Source: Castellaniella defragrans (lineage in GTDB: Bacteria > Pseudomonadota > Gammaproteobacteria > Burkholderiales > Burkholderiaceae_B). From it: 43,318 bases of DNA. A model generated the notes under the pieces. That model did no database searches and had not been told where the DNA came from. It saw only the letters and a program-made list of their open reading frames with translations. Shown here in pieces: positions 15,584 to 24,471 of the stretch; the first letter of the stretch is position 1, and the number at the start of each line of letters is the position of its first letter. The stretch lies in contig NZ_JACHIB010000024.1 in the NCBI RefSeq assembly GCF_014203015.1, positions 1 to 43,318 of the forward strand, read 5' to 3'. A program made the translations under genes and the position numbers.

Positions 15584-16393
15584 ATGCCCGACCGTTATGC
15601 CGTCATCGGCAACCCGATAGCCCAATCCAGGTCTCCGGTCCTGCACACGGCTTTCGCGCGCCAGTTCGGCCACGATCTCCAGTACGAGAAGCTGCTCGCC
15701 ACGCACGAGAATTTCGCCGAGACCGTGCGCCGGTTCATCGCCGAGGGCGGCAAGGGGATGAACGTCACGGCGCCGTTCAAGCTCGCTGCGCTGGAGTTCG
15801 CCGACACCCTGTCCGAGCGGGCGCGCGCCGCGCGCGCCATCAACACGCTCAAGTTCGGCCCCGAGGGCGTCCATGGCGACAACACCGACGGCGTCGGCCT
15901 GGTCAGCGACATCCGCGACCGCCTGGGGATCGCGCTGCGGGACCGGCGCATCCTCGTCATCGGCGCAGGCGGCGCGGCGCGCGGCATCCTGCAGCCGCTG
16001 CTCGAGACCGGTCCGGCCCATCTGCTGCTGGTCAACCGCACCGAACGCAAGGCCCACGAGCTGCTGGAGGCCTGCGGCGCCGCCGGCGTCACCGCGGCCG
16101 GTCCGCTGGACGCGGCGGCGGATGGCGCCTTCGACGTCGTGATCAACGCCACCTCGGCCAGCTTCGACGACGGCCGCCTGCCCCTGGGGCGTGGCACCTT
16201 CGCGCCCGGCGCCCTGGCCTACGACCTGGTGTATGGCCGCGGCGAAACAGCCTTCCTGCGCGATGCCCGGCGGCTGGGCGCGGCCCGGGTCTCGGACGGC
16301 CTGGGCATGCTGGTGGGGCAGGCGGCCGAATCCTACCGCCTCTGGTTCGGCTGCTGGCCCGACGTGGAGCCGGTCATGGCCCTGGTGCGCTAG
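15584..16393 (+). CDS. aroE: Shikimate dehydrogenase (NADP-type AroE)
   Basis: The 269-aa protein reversibly reduces 3-dehydroshikimate to shikimate. Shikimate-binding Ser15 and Ser17 (NPIAQSRSP), Lys66 (NVTAPFK), Asn87 and catalytic Asp102 (GDNTDG) are present. The nucleotide fold has GAGGAARG (127-134) and the NADP-specific Asn-Arg-Thr at 151-153. These are the hallmarks of the AroE class. The start ATG has AGGAGG upstream. Unlike the second homologue at 33527-34435, this one keeps the NADP signature. Whether it is the cell's biosynthetic enzyme or serves the divergent TIM barrel cannot be decided; the shared operator region suggests local regulation. Confidence 0.92.
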   Translation: MPDRYAVIGNPIAQSRSPVLHTAFARQFGHDLQYEKLLATHENFAETVRRFIAEGGKGMNVTAPFKLAALEFADTLSERARAARAINTLKFGPEGVHGDNTDGVGLVSDIRDRLGIALRDRRILVIGAGGAARGILQPLLETGPAHLLLVNRTERKAHELLEACGAAGVTAAGPLDAAADGAFDVVINATSASFDDGRLPLGRGTFAPGALAYDLVYGRGETAFLRDARRLGAARVSDGLGMLVGQAAESYRLWFGCWPDVEPVMALVR

Positions 16394-16641
16394 GCGCGCC
16401 CCGGCCGCGGCGGCAATCCCGCGGCGCATCCTCCTTCTCCGTTCCGCCTCTCCGCTCCCGCGGGCTGCCGGGGGCTGCCCGCGTGCGCCCCGCAGCCACG
16501 CACCCGGGCATCGCGCGCCCGAGCACCAGCGCAGCCGGGCACCCGAGCAGCCGCGCCGGGCGCCGCCGGCCGGCTGCAGGGAACGGCGCGCTGGCATGCC
16601 GTCGCGCACTCCTCCAGGCAAAAGCCGATTCTATAAATCAG
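16394..16641. other. GC-rich low-complexity spacer
   Basis: This is the first part of a 319-bp gap between aroE and the next operon. It is very GC-rich with imperfect CACCCGGGCA/GCACCCGAGC-like repeats and no frame resembling a protein. No terminator with a T-tract was seen. The remainder of the gap carries the promoter described separately. Confidence 0.5.
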
Positions 16642-16670
16642 TTGCGACAAGCAGAATTCTGTTCTAAAGT
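16642..16670 (+). promoter_or_regulatory. Promoter of the caiB-lyase-TPP-liv operon with embedded operator
   Basis: The order is -35 TTGCGA (16642-16647), 6 nt, operator GAATTCTGTTC (16654-16664), -10 TAAAGT (16665-16670), with a 17-nt spacer. The same geometry occurs on the minus strand at 15444-15472. The start codon of the first gene is 43 bp downstream. Confidence 0.7.
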
Positions 16671-16712
16671 TAGGCATGGCGATTCCATTATCAGCATGAG
16701 ACGAGGAACAGA

Positions 16713-17915
16713 ATGGCAAAGGCCCTCGCGGGTATCCGCGTACTGGATCTGACGAATGTCCTGGCAGGGCCGTTCTGCGCCTATCAGTTCGCGCTGCTCG
16801 GCGCCGAAGTGATCAAGGTTGAAGTGCCGGGCTCCGGGGATCTCGCCCGGCAGCTGGGCGCCGACCCGGAGCTGAACGGCCGCGGCATGGGGGCGTCCTT
16901 CCTCGCGCAGAACGGCGGCAAGCGCTCCATCACCCTGAACCTGAAATCCGCCGGCGGGCGCGAGGTCCTGCGCCGCCTGGTGGCCTCCGCGGACGCCCTG
17001 ATCGAAAACTTCCGCCCCGGCGTGATGGATCGCCTGGGCGTGGGGTACGAGGCGCTCAAGGCGGTCAATCCGCGGCTGGTCTATTGCGCGATCTCCGGCT
17101 TCGGCCAGGACGGCCCCATGCGCCACGCGCCCGCCTACGATCAGATCGTCCAGGGGCTGTCGGGCGTGATGAGCATCACCGGCTCGGAAGAATCGGCGCC
17201 GCTGCGCGTGGGCTATCCCATGGCCGACACCATCGGCGGGATCACCGCCGCCTTCGCCGTGGCCAGCGCCCTGGTGCGCCAGCAGCGCACCGGCGAGGGC
17301 GATTTCATCGACGTGTCCATGCTGGATTCCGTCATCGTCACGATGGGCTGGGTGGTCTCTAACTACCTGATCGCCGGCGTGGAGCCCCGCCCCATGGGCA
17401 ACGAGAACTTCACCGCCGTGCCTTCCGGCACCTTCAGGACGGGCGACGGCCCGCTGAACATCGCCGCCAACAAGCAGGAGCAGTTCGAGGCGCTGATGGA
17501 CGTGATCGGCCGCCCCGAGCTCAAGACCGATGCGCGCTTCGCCGGACGCGAGAGCCGCAAGAAGAACCGCGCCGCGCTCACGGCCGAGATCGAGCGGGCC
17601 CTGTGCACGAAATCCGCCCGCGAATGGGAGGGCATCCTGTCGGGCATCGGCGTGCCCTCGGGGCGCGTCCTGAGCGTGCCGGATGCACTGGCCCATCCCC
17701 AGATCGCCGAGCGCGCGCTGCTGCGGCGGTTCGACGACGCGCCCGGCGTGGGCCGGCCGATCGAGCTGGTGCGGACCGGATTCAAGATGGCCGGCGGCAG
17801 CCCCGACGTCGAGGCGCCGCCGCCGGCCCTCGGCCAGGATACTGACCCGATCCTGGCGGAACTGGGCTACGGCCGGGACGAGATCGCGCGGCTGCGCGAG
17901 GAACACGTGGTATAG
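16713..17915 (+). CDS. CaiB/BaiF family CoA-transferase
   Basis: This 400-aa class III CoA-transferase moves CoA between carboxylic acids. The family opening GIRVLDLTNVLAGPFCAYQF and the linked GAEVIKVEVPGSGD are present. The catalytic Asp is at 172 (YPMADTIGG), matching Asp169 of formyl-CoA transferase. The start is an ATG after AGACGAGGAACAGA. It is the first gene of an operon with a citryl-CoA-lyase-like enzyme 14 bp downstream and a TPP enzyme after it, so it probably activates an organic acid for cleavage. The acid itself cannot be read from sequence. A second, distinct member of the family is at 28797-30032. Confidence 0.92.
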   Translation: MAKALAGIRVLDLTNVLAGPFCAYQFALLGAEVIKVEVPGSGDLARQLGADPELNGRGMGASFLAQNGGKRSITLNLKSAGGREVLRRLVASADALIENFRPGVMDRLGVGYEALKAVNPRLVYCAISGFGQDGPMRHAPAYDQIVQGLSGVMSITGSEESAPLRVGYPMADTIGGITAAFAVASALVRQQRTGEGDFIDVSMLDSVIVTMGWVVSNYLIAGVEPRPMGNENFTAVPSGTFRTGDGPLNIAANKQEQFEALMDVIGRPELKTDARFAGRESRKKNRAALTAEIERALCTKSAREWEGILSGIGVPSGRVLSVPDALAHPQIAERALLRRFDDAPGVGRPIELVRTGFKMAGGSPDVEAPPPALGQDTDPILAELGYGRDEIARLREEHVV

Positions 17916-17929
17916 AAAGAGGACGAAAC

Positions 17930-18754
17930 ATGACGGCACAGCACGACGATCGCGTGGACCAGGCCAGCCGGTGGTGGTCCACCGACATCATCGACATCCA
18001 CCCCGGCGAGATCCGCATCCGCGGCTATGCGATCCAGGACCTGATCGGCCGGATCGGCTTCCCGGAAATGATCTGGCTCATGCTGCGCGGCGAACTGCCC
18101 GGCAAGGCCCAGGCGGCGCTGCTCGAAGCCGCGCTGGTCTCCTCCGTGGACCACGGCCCGCATGCGCCTTCCATCGCCATTTCCCGCATGGCGATCAGCT
18201 GCGGCGTGGACCTGAACGGCGCCATGGGATCGGCGGTCAACGTGCTGGGCGACATCCACGGCGGCGCCGGCCAGCAATGCATGGAAATCTACCAGGACTG
18301 CGTGGCGCGCGCCGGGCGCGGCGAACCGCAGCCCGTGAAGGCCGCGCTGGACGCGTATCGGGCCGCGCACGGCAAGATCGTGCCCGGCTTCGGCCATCGC
18401 TTCCATCCGCGCGATCCGCGCGCCAAGCGGCTGCTGGCCCTGGTGGACGAGGCGGTCGCCCAGGGCGTCGTCTCGGGCGAATTCGCCCGCATCGGGCGCC
18501 AGGTCGAAGCCGTCCTGGAGCAGGAAAAGGGCCGCCACATCCCCATGAACATCGACGGCGCGACCGCGGTGATCTATTCCGAACTCGGCTTCGCGCCGGA
18601 ACTGGGACGGGGGATCTTCATCCTCTCGCGCTCGGTCGGCATCCTCGCCCATGCCTGGGAGCAGATGCGCGAAGGCCGCCGGATCAAAGGCCCCATGCCG
18701 CCTTCCATCCCGTACGCCTACACCGGGCCGCGGCACGCCGAACTTCCCGAATGA
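17930..18754 (+). CDS. Citryl-CoA lyase-like protein (citrate synthase superfamily)
   Basis: This 274-aa protein is about the size of stand-alone citryl-CoA lyase and shorter than citrate synthase (about 430 aa). The three catalytic residues of the superfamily are visible: His75 (VDHGPHAPS), His156 (PGFGHRFHP) and Asp209 (MNIDGA). A Gly-rich segment DIHGGAGQQ is at 108-116. Enzymes of this kind split a hydroxyacyl-CoA into acetyl-CoA and a 2-oxo acid. With a CoA-transferase before it and a TPP-dependent enzyme after it, the likely flow is acid, acyl-CoA, then acetyl-CoA plus a 2-oxo acid. The preceding site AGAGGA fits the start. Citryl-CoA itself need not be the substrate. Confidence 0.85.
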   Translation: MTAQHDDRVDQASRWWSTDIIDIHPGEIRIRGYAIQDLIGRIGFPEMIWLMLRGELPGKAQAALLEAALVSSVDHGPHAPSIAISRMAISCGVDLNGAMGSAVNVLGDIHGGAGQQCMEIYQDCVARAGRGEPQPVKAALDAYRAAHGKIVPGFGHRFHPRDPRAKRLLALVDEAVAQGVVSGEFARIGRQVEAVLEQEKGRHIPMNIDGATAVIYSELGFAPELGRGIFILSRSVGILAHAWEQMREGRRIKGPMPPSIPYAYTGPRHAELPE

Positions 18755-18776
18755 ACGGTCTCAGGAGACAGACACC

Positions 18777-20537
18777 ATGCAAGAACTCATTTCCCGGCAA
18801 CTGGTCCGCTACCTCGAAGAGCGCGGCGTCGAGCACGTCTTCGGCCTGTGCGGCCACACCAACATCGCGGTCCTGACGGAGCTGGGCAAGAGCTCCATCC
18901 GCTTCGTCAACACGCGCCACGAGCAGATCGCCGCGCACGCCGCCGACGGCTACGCGCGGATGAAGAAAAAGGCCGCCGTGGTCCTCAGCCACCTCGGGCC
19001 GGGCCTGACGAACGCCGCCACCGGCGTGGCGAACGCGGCCCTGGACTCCATCCCCATGGTCGTGATCGCGGGCGACGTCCCCAGCCACTACTACGGCAAG
19101 CATCCGCACCAGGAAATCAACCTGCACGCCGACGCCGCGCAATGGGAGGTCTACCGTCCCTTCGTGAAGCGCGCCTGGCGCGTCGAGCGTCCCGACCTGT
19201 TCCCCGAAATCGTCGAGAAGGCCTTCCAGCTGGCCGAAAGCGGCCGCCCGGGCCCGGTGCTGGTGTCCGTGCCGATGGACATCTTCTCCAAGGAAATCGA
19301 CACCGCGCTGTTCGAGCGCCTGCGCCCGCACACCCGCCAGCTCGAAAAGCCGTCGCTGGACGAGGCCGTGGCGCGGCGCATCGTCCAGGCCCTGATCGAC
19401 GCCGAGCGTCCCGTGATCTACGCGGGCGGCGGCATCCTGCTGGCCGATGCCGCGCAGGAACTCGAACAGCTGGTCGATCACCTGGGCATCCCGGTCGCCC
19501 ATTCCCTCATGGGCAAGGGCGCGCTGCGCGACGACCACGACCTGACCCTGGGCATGACGGGCTTCTGGGGCACGCAGTTCGTCAACGACGCGTGCCGCAC
19601 CGCGGACCTGGTGATCGGCCTGGGCACGCGCTTCGCCGAAGCCGACTGCAGCTCCTGGGACGACCGCTACACCTTCAGCTTCCCGCCCGCGCGCCTGATC
19701 CACATCGACATCGACCCGAGCGAGATCGGCCGCAACTATCCGGTCGAGATCGGCGCGGTCGCCGACCTGCGCCAGGCGCTGGTCGCGCTCAACCGGGTCG
19801 CGCGCGAGATGCTGCCCGCGGGCCGCCGCAACGAGGCCATGCGCGCGCGCATCGCCCGCTACCGCGAGGAATTCGCCGCCGGCAACGCGGCGCTCATCCG
19901 CGAGGACCGCTACCCCATGCAGCCCGAACGCATTCTGTCGGAAGTGCGCGAGGTCCTGCCGCGCGACGCCATCATCACCACCGACGTGGGCTGGAACAAG
20001 AACGGCGTGGGCCAGCAGTTCCCCGTCTACGTGCCGGGCAGCATCCTCACCCCCGGCGGCTATGCCACGATGGGCTTCGGCGCGCCCGGCGCCCTGGGCG
20101 CCAAGCTGGCCTGCCCGGACCGCGTGGTGGTGTCGCTGGTGGGCGATGGCGGCTTTGGCCAGAATCCCGCGCTGCTGGCGACCGCGGTCGAGGAGGACAT
20201 CCCCGTCGTGTGGGTCGTGATGAACAACTGCGCCTTCGGCACCATCGCGGGCCTGCAGAAGGCGCACTACGGCACGACCACCGGCACGGTCTTCGCCAAG
20301 GACGGCCAGCCCTACACGCCGGACTACGCCGCCGTGGCCCGCGCCTACGGCGCCGAAGGCATCCGCATCCAGGACACCGCGGAATTCAAGGACGCGCTGG
20401 CGCGCGCCATCGCCAGCGGCAAGCCGTGCGTCATCGACGTGCTGATGCGCAACAATCCGGTGCCCACGTCCGGCCATTGGAATATTCTTGACATCTACTC
20501 GCCGAACGCAAAGATTTCCCACGTCAGCATAGATTGA
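18777..20537 (+). CDS. Thiamine pyrophosphate enzyme (acetolactate synthase-like)
   Basis: The 586-aa protein starts MQELISRQLVRYLEERGVEH at 18777 with AGGAG upstream. It has the three-domain layout of the acetolactate synthase/decarboxylase family. The N-terminal pyrimidine-binding domain carries the catalytic Glu49 (TRHEQIAAHAADGYAR). A central domain spans about 195-330. The C-terminal domain carries the TPP-Mg motif from GDG (456-458) to VVMNNCAFG. It could be a 2-oxo-acid decarboxylase, a carboligase or a CoA-dependent lyase; sequence alone does not choose. Composition becomes less GC-rich in the last 25 codons, close to the liv genes, suggesting a junction of different origins. Confidence 0.88.
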   Translation: MQELISRQLVRYLEERGVEHVFGLCGHTNIAVLTELGKSSIRFVNTRHEQIAAHAADGYARMKKKAAVVLSHLGPGLTNAATGVANAALDSIPMVVIAGDVPSHYYGKHPHQEINLHADAAQWEVYRPFVKRAWRVERPDLFPEIVEKAFQLAESGRPGPVLVSVPMDIFSKEIDTALFERLRPHTRQLEKPSLDEAVARRIVQALIDAERPVIYAGGGILLADAAQELEQLVDHLGIPVAHSLMGKGALRDDHDLTLGMTGFWGTQFVNDACRTADLVIGLGTRFAEADCSSWDDRYTFSFPPARLIHIDIDPSEIGRNYPVEIGAVADLRQALVALNRVAREMLPAGRRNEAMRARIARYREEFAAGNAALIREDRYPMQPERILSEVREVLPRDAIITTDVGWNKNGVGQQFPVYVPGSILTPGGYATMGFGAPGALGAKLACPDRVVVSLVGDGGFGQNPALLATAVEEDIPVVWVVMNNCAFGTIAGLQKAHYGTTTGTVFAKDGQPYTPDYAAVARAYGAEGIRIQDTAEFKDALARAIASGKPCVIDVLMRNNPVPTSGHWNILDIYSPNAKISHVSID

Positions 20538-20581
20538 CACCAACTGTTCGACGCACTATCGCGTCATCTCAGGAGACAAGC

Positions 20582-21745
20582 ATGAAAGCCTTCACCCCGT
20601 TCCGGAAGTACGCGCTCGCGGGCTCCCTCGCCCTGGTACTGGCCGGCCTGTCCGCGCCGGCGCCGGCAGCCGATACTGTCAAGATCGCCGAGATCACCGA
20701 ACTCACTGGGCCGGGAGCCACATCCGGCACCAACTTCAAGAACGGTGTGGATCTGGCCGTCAAGGAAATCAACGACGCCGGCGGCATTCTGGGCCGTCAG
20801 ATCGAGACGACCTCGGCCGATACGCAGACCAATCCGGGCATCGCCAAAGGCTTGGCCCAGAAAGCGATCGATGATGACGCCTTTGCCGTGTTCGGTCCGG
20901 TGTTCTCGGGCTCGATCATGGTCAGCATGGTTGTGACTGAAGAAGCCAAAGTGCCCAACTTCATCGGCGGCGAGGCAGCGTCCATCACGCAGAGAGGAAA
21001 TCCCTACGTCTTCCGCACCAGCCTGACTCAGGCTGACGCCATGCCCAAGATTGCGCGCTACCTGGACGGCCGCAAGGACATCGCCAGCATCGCCGTGATC
21101 TTCGTGAATGACGATTTCGGCAAGGGCGGACGCGACGCCATCATCGAGGCGCTCAAGAGCACCCACGTGAAGGTCGTCGAAGACATTTCGACCAGTTCCA
21201 GCCAGGTGGACTTCAGCGCGGCCGTACTCAAGGCCAAGCAGAGCAAGGCCGACGCGATCTTCGCCTACCTGCATGAGGAGGAATCCGCACGCCTGCTGCG
21301 CGAGCTGAAAAAACAGGGCTGGGACAAGCCGATCATCGGCGAAACCACGCTGACGGGCCAAAAGGTCGTCGAACTCGCCGGCCCTGCCGCCGAGGGCGCC
21401 ATCGCCCACGTGGGCCTAACGGTGGATGCGCCGCTGCGCGGCATGAAAAAGTTCAACGAGGACTTCCAGAAGGCCTACGGCTATGTGTCGGATCATAACG
21501 GCATCAAGGGCTATACCGGTGTTTACATGCTCAAGGCCGCCATCGAAAAGGTCGGCAAGTTTGATCGTGAGGCCGTCGCCCAGGCCTTGCACGGCCTTCA
21601 TATTTCCGTCGGGGAGCATCCCGGCGTCCTGATGGATGTCACCATCGATGACAAGGGTGACCTGGACCGCGAGAGTTTCCTGGTGCATGTGGATAACGGC
21701 CGCCAGAAGGTCAGAGAGATTCTGCCGCCTCTCTCCAAAAAGTAA
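20582..21745 (+). CDS. Liv-type ABC transporter periplasmic binding protein
   Basis: This 387-aa precursor starts at 20582 with AGGAG 8 nt upstream. The signal peptide has the charged start MKAFTPFRKY, a hydrophobic stretch, and probable cleavage after SAPAPA near residue 29. The mature part is a type I periplasmic binding fold (VKIAEITELTGPGATSGTNF; GPVFSGSIM; VSDHNGIKGYTGVYMLKAAI). The ligand could be a branched amino acid, an amide, or an aromatic or short organic acid; neighbours favour an organic acid. Its C-terminal tail is nearly duplicated in the remnant at 13261-13317. Codon use is less GC-rich than in the three genes before it. Confidence 0.9.
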   Translation: MKAFTPFRKYALAGSLALVLAGLSAPAPAADTVKIAEITELTGPGATSGTNFKNGVDLAVKEINDAGGILGRQIETTSADTQTNPGIAKGLAQKAIDDDAFAVFGPVFSGSIMVSMVVTEEAKVPNFIGGEAASITQRGNPYVFRTSLTQADAMPKIARYLDGRKDIASIAVIFVNDDFGKGGRDAIIEALKSTHVKVVEDISTSSSQVDFSAAVLKAKQSKADAIFAYLHEEESARLLRELKKQGWDKPIIGETTLTGQKVVELAGPAAEGAIAHVGLTVDAPLRGMKKFNEDFQKAYGYVSDHNGIKGYTGVYMLKAAIEKVGKFDREAVAQALHGLHISVGEHPGVLMDVTIDDKGDLDRESFLVHVDNGRQKVREILPPLSKK

Positions 21746-21854
21746 AACGACGTGACTCTCCTGCTGGCCGCGCACCTTCTGAGCAGCAGCCAGCAGAGGA
21801 GCGGCCGGGGTTTCGCACCTGACGACCCATCCACTCGAATCGGCGACAGCCAAG

Positions 21855-22730
21855 ATGACAGACTTCATTCAACTCATTATTTCCGGGATGGCCACCGGGG
21901 CGATCTACGCCCTGGCCGCCCTAGGATTCACCTTGCTGTGGCAAGCATCCGGGACGATCAACTTTGCCACGGGCGAGTTCGTCATGCTGCCGGCATTCTC
22001 GATGCTGGCCTTCCAGTCGCTGGGCCTGCCCCTGCTGGTGAGCTTTCTGCTCACGCTGGTGGTCGCCACCGCCGTGCTGGGATTCGGTTTCAAGCGCGCC
22101 ATCGTCGATCCGATGCGCAAGTTCGGCGTGATGCCCCTGGTGGTGGCCACGATCGGACTGGCGCTGATCATGCGCAGCGGCGTGCAGATCGCCTTCGGCG
22201 CGCAGGCGCTGCCTTTCAAGAACATCTTCGGTTACGAGGTCTTCCGTTTCGCGGGCGTGAGCGTGTCGGCCAACGATCTGGGCACCCTGGCCGTCACCCT
22301 GATCGTCGTCCTGGGCCTGCAGGCTTTCCTGCAGCGCACGGTCACTGGCCGCGCCATGCAGGCGGTGGCGCAGAACACCGAATCGGCCGAGGTGCTGGGG
22401 ATCAAGGTCAACCGCATGATCTTCTACACCTTCGCCATCAACGCCATGCTGGCCAGCTTGGCCGCACTGCTGGTCACGCCGCTGTACCTGGCCAAGTTCG
22501 ACATGGGCATCACCCTGGGGCTGAAGGCCTTCCTGGCGGCTATCATCGGCGGGTTCAACAACTCGCGTGGCGCGCTGCTGGGCGGCATCATCATCGGTGT
22601 GAGCGAAAACCTCGCCGGCGCCTACATCTCGCCAGCCTACAAGGACGGCGTCGCGCTGGCGCTGTTCCTGCTTGTGATCCTGTTCAAACCCAACGGCTTG
22701 CTGGGCGCGCCCGCCGAGCGCAAGGTCTGA
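21855..22730 (+). CDS. Liv-type ABC transporter permease (LivH-like)
   Basis: This 291-aa inner-membrane protein has about eight hydrophobic segments. The family opening is FIQLIISGMATGAIYALAAL, with the characteristic GFTLLWQASGTINFATGEF segment. The cytoplasmic coupling loop VTGRAMQAVAQNTESAEVLG, which contacts the ATPases, is present. It follows the binding-protein gene by 109 bp and precedes the LivM-like gene by 10 bp, so it is one half of the channel. The ribosome-binding site is weak, and the start is chosen for family length. Confidence 0.92.
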   Translation: MTDFIQLIISGMATGAIYALAALGFTLLWQASGTINFATGEFVMLPAFSMLAFQSLGLPLLVSFLLTLVVATAVLGFGFKRAIVDPMRKFGVMPLVVATIGLALIMRSGVQIAFGAQALPFKNIFGYEVFRFAGVSVSANDLGTLAVTLIVVLGLQAFLQRTVTGRAMQAVAQNTESAEVLGIKVNRMIFYTFAINAMLASLAALLVTPLYLAKFDMGITLGLKAFLAAIIGGFNNSRGALLGGIIIGVSENLAGAYISPAYKDGVALALFLLVILFKPNGLLGAPAERKV

Positions 22731-22740
22731 GGGGACGGCC

Positions 22741-23727
22741 ATGAAGAAAATCAATCTGTTCCTGGGCGTGCTGAGCCTCGCGGCACTGATCATCGCGCCG
22801 CACTTCTTCAAGACCTACGGCGTGTATCTGCTGACGTACTGGCTGGTCTACGTCATCGCCAATCTGGGCTTGAACCTGATCGTCGGTTATGCGGGCCTCA
22901 AGGCGCTGGGCCATGCCGCCTTCTTCGGAATCGGCGCCTATTCCTCGGCCATCCTGATGCAGGCGGGCGTCAATTTCTGGGCGGCCATGCTGGTGGGCAT
23001 GGTGCTGTGCTTCGTGCTCGGCCTGCTGGTGGGCTTTCCGGCCCTGCGCGTGCAGATGCATTACCTGGCTTTCGCCACGCTGGGCCTGAACGAAATCTTC
23101 GTGCTGGTCCTGCGCAACGAGGAATGGCTGACGGGCGGCACGTTCGGGATCTCGGGCATCGCGCGTCCCAGCCTGTTCGGCTATGTCTTCAAGGGGGCGA
23201 TCCCGTACTACTACTTCGTGCTGGTCTTCGCCCTGATCGCCTTCCTGCTGTTGTGGTGGCTGATCCATTCGCCCTGGGGCAAGGCCTTCATGGCGTTGCG
23301 CGACAATCCGATCCGCGCCGAGAGCCTGGGCGTGAACATCCAGCGCTACACGCTGCTGGCCTTCGCCATCGGCGGAGTGTATGCAGGCGTGGCCGGTTCA
23401 CTGTTCGCCTCGCTGGTGCAGTTCATTGATCCGGAGCCCTTCAACGTGCAGATCTCCATCCTGATGTTCCTGATGGTGATCCTCGGCGGCCCGGGCTATC
23501 TGCTCGGACCGGTGCTGGGTTCGTTCATCGGCGTCTTCGCGCCCGAGTGGCTGCGCTTCACCGAGGGCTGGTACCTGCTGCTGTTCGGCGGCGTGGTCGT
23601 GTTGTTGATGATCTGGCTGCCGGGCGGGCTGCTGTCGCTGCGCCAGGCCCTGGCCGCACGCCGCGAAGCCAAGGCGCATGAGGCGGCGCGCCTGTCGGCG
23701 GCCGCGCAGGCAAGGAGAGGCGCATGA
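22741..23727 (+). CDS. Liv-type ABC transporter permease (LivM-like)
   Basis: This 328-aa membrane protein is the second half of the channel. LivM features are GLNLIVGYAGLKALGHAAFF and the coupling loop SPWGKAFMALRDNPIRAESL. About nine to ten hydrophobic segments are followed by a charged C-terminal tail rich in Ala and Arg (about 300-328). GGACGG precedes the ATG. It overlaps the LivG-like gene by 4 bp (ATGA), indicating translational coupling. Confidence 0.92.
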   Translation: MKKINLFLGVLSLAALIIAPHFFKTYGVYLLTYWLVYVIANLGLNLIVGYAGLKALGHAAFFGIGAYSSAILMQAGVNFWAAMLVGMVLCFVLGLLVGFPALRVQMHYLAFATLGLNEIFVLVLRNEEWLTGGTFGISGIARPSLFGYVFKGAIPYYYFVLVFALIAFLLLWWLIHSPWGKAFMALRDNPIRAESLGVNIQRYTLLAFAIGGVYAGVAGSLFASLVQFIDPEPFNVQISILMFLMVILGGPGYLLGPVLGSFIGVFAPEWLRFTEGWYLLLFGGVVVLLMIWLPGGLLSLRQALAARREAKAHEAARLSAAAQARRGA

Positions 23728-24467
23728 ATCCGATACTGAGCGTCAAGGGGCTCAAGAAATCCTACGGTGCCATCCAGGCGGTGCGCGGCGTGTCCTTCGA
23801 GGTCATGCCGGGTGAGATCTTCGGCGTCATCGGGCCCAACGGCTCGGGCAAGACCACCATGTTCAACAGCATGCTCGGGCAGATCACGCCTGACGAGGGC
23901 CAGATCTTCCTCGACGGCAAGGAGATCACGCATCTCAATCCGCAGCAGCTCAGCATGCAGGGCGTGGGGCGCACGTTCCAGACCCTGCAGGTCTTCGGCA
24001 ACATGACCGTGCGCGACAACCTGATTGTGGCTGCGCAAGAGCATCGCGGCACCATGATGCAGCGCCTGTTCGCGCCCTCCGATTCGGGGCTGGGCGGCCG
24101 TGCCGATGAACTGATCGACTTGTTCAACATCGCCCACGTCAAGCACAAGCCGGCCGGCGCGCTGTCCTACGGCCAGCAGAAGCTCGTGGACATTGCCATG
24201 GCCTTCATGAGCGAGCCCGCGCTGGTGCTGCTCGACGAGCCTTGCGCCGGGGTCAATCCGCGGCTGGTGAGCGGGATTGCACGCATGCTCAAGGAACTCA
24301 ACCAGCGGCGCCAGGGCTCGTTCGTCGTGATCGAACACAATATGGACTTCGTCATGGATCTCTGCCATCGCATCCTGGTGATGGTCGAAGGCGAGGTGAT
24401 GATGGTGGGCTCGCCCGCCGAAGTGCGGGCGAACAAACAGGTGCTCGACGCCTACCTGGGGAGCTGA
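23724..24467 (+). CDS. Liv-type ABC transporter ATPase (LivG-like)
   Basis: This 247-aa nucleotide-binding subunit has Walker A GPNGSGKTT, the signature LSYGQQK (a common LivG variant of LSGGQ), Walker B LVLLDEPCAGVNP, and switch His in VIEHNMDF. It hydrolyses ATP to drive uptake on the cytoplasmic side of the membrane. It pairs with the LivF-like ATPase 4 bp downstream. Length and motifs are normal. Confidence 0.94.
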   Translation: MNPILSVKGLKKSYGAIQAVRGVSFEVMPGEIFGVIGPNGSGKTTMFNSMLGQITPDEGQIFLDGKEITHLNPQQLSMQGVGRTFQTLQVFGNMTVRDNLIVAAQEHRGTMMQRLFAPSDSGLGGRADELIDLFNIAHVKHKPAGALSYGQQKLVDIAMAFMSEPALVLLDEPCAGVNPRLVSGIARMLKELNQRRQGSFVVIEHNMDFVMDLCHRILVMVEGEVMMVGSPAEVRANKQVLDAYLGS

Positions 24468-24471
24468 GGCG

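Noticed and set aside
14690-16621. Minus-strand open frame of 643 codons spanning aroE and the TIM-barrel gene
   Set aside because: It runs through two genes that have clear motifs in other frames, and its own translation is low-complexity Arg/Ala/Gly.
16394-16641. Possible repeat array or CRISPR in the GC-rich spacer
   Set aside because: The repeats are imperfect, irregularly spaced and very short; no CRISPR-like spacing was found here or elsewhere in the window.
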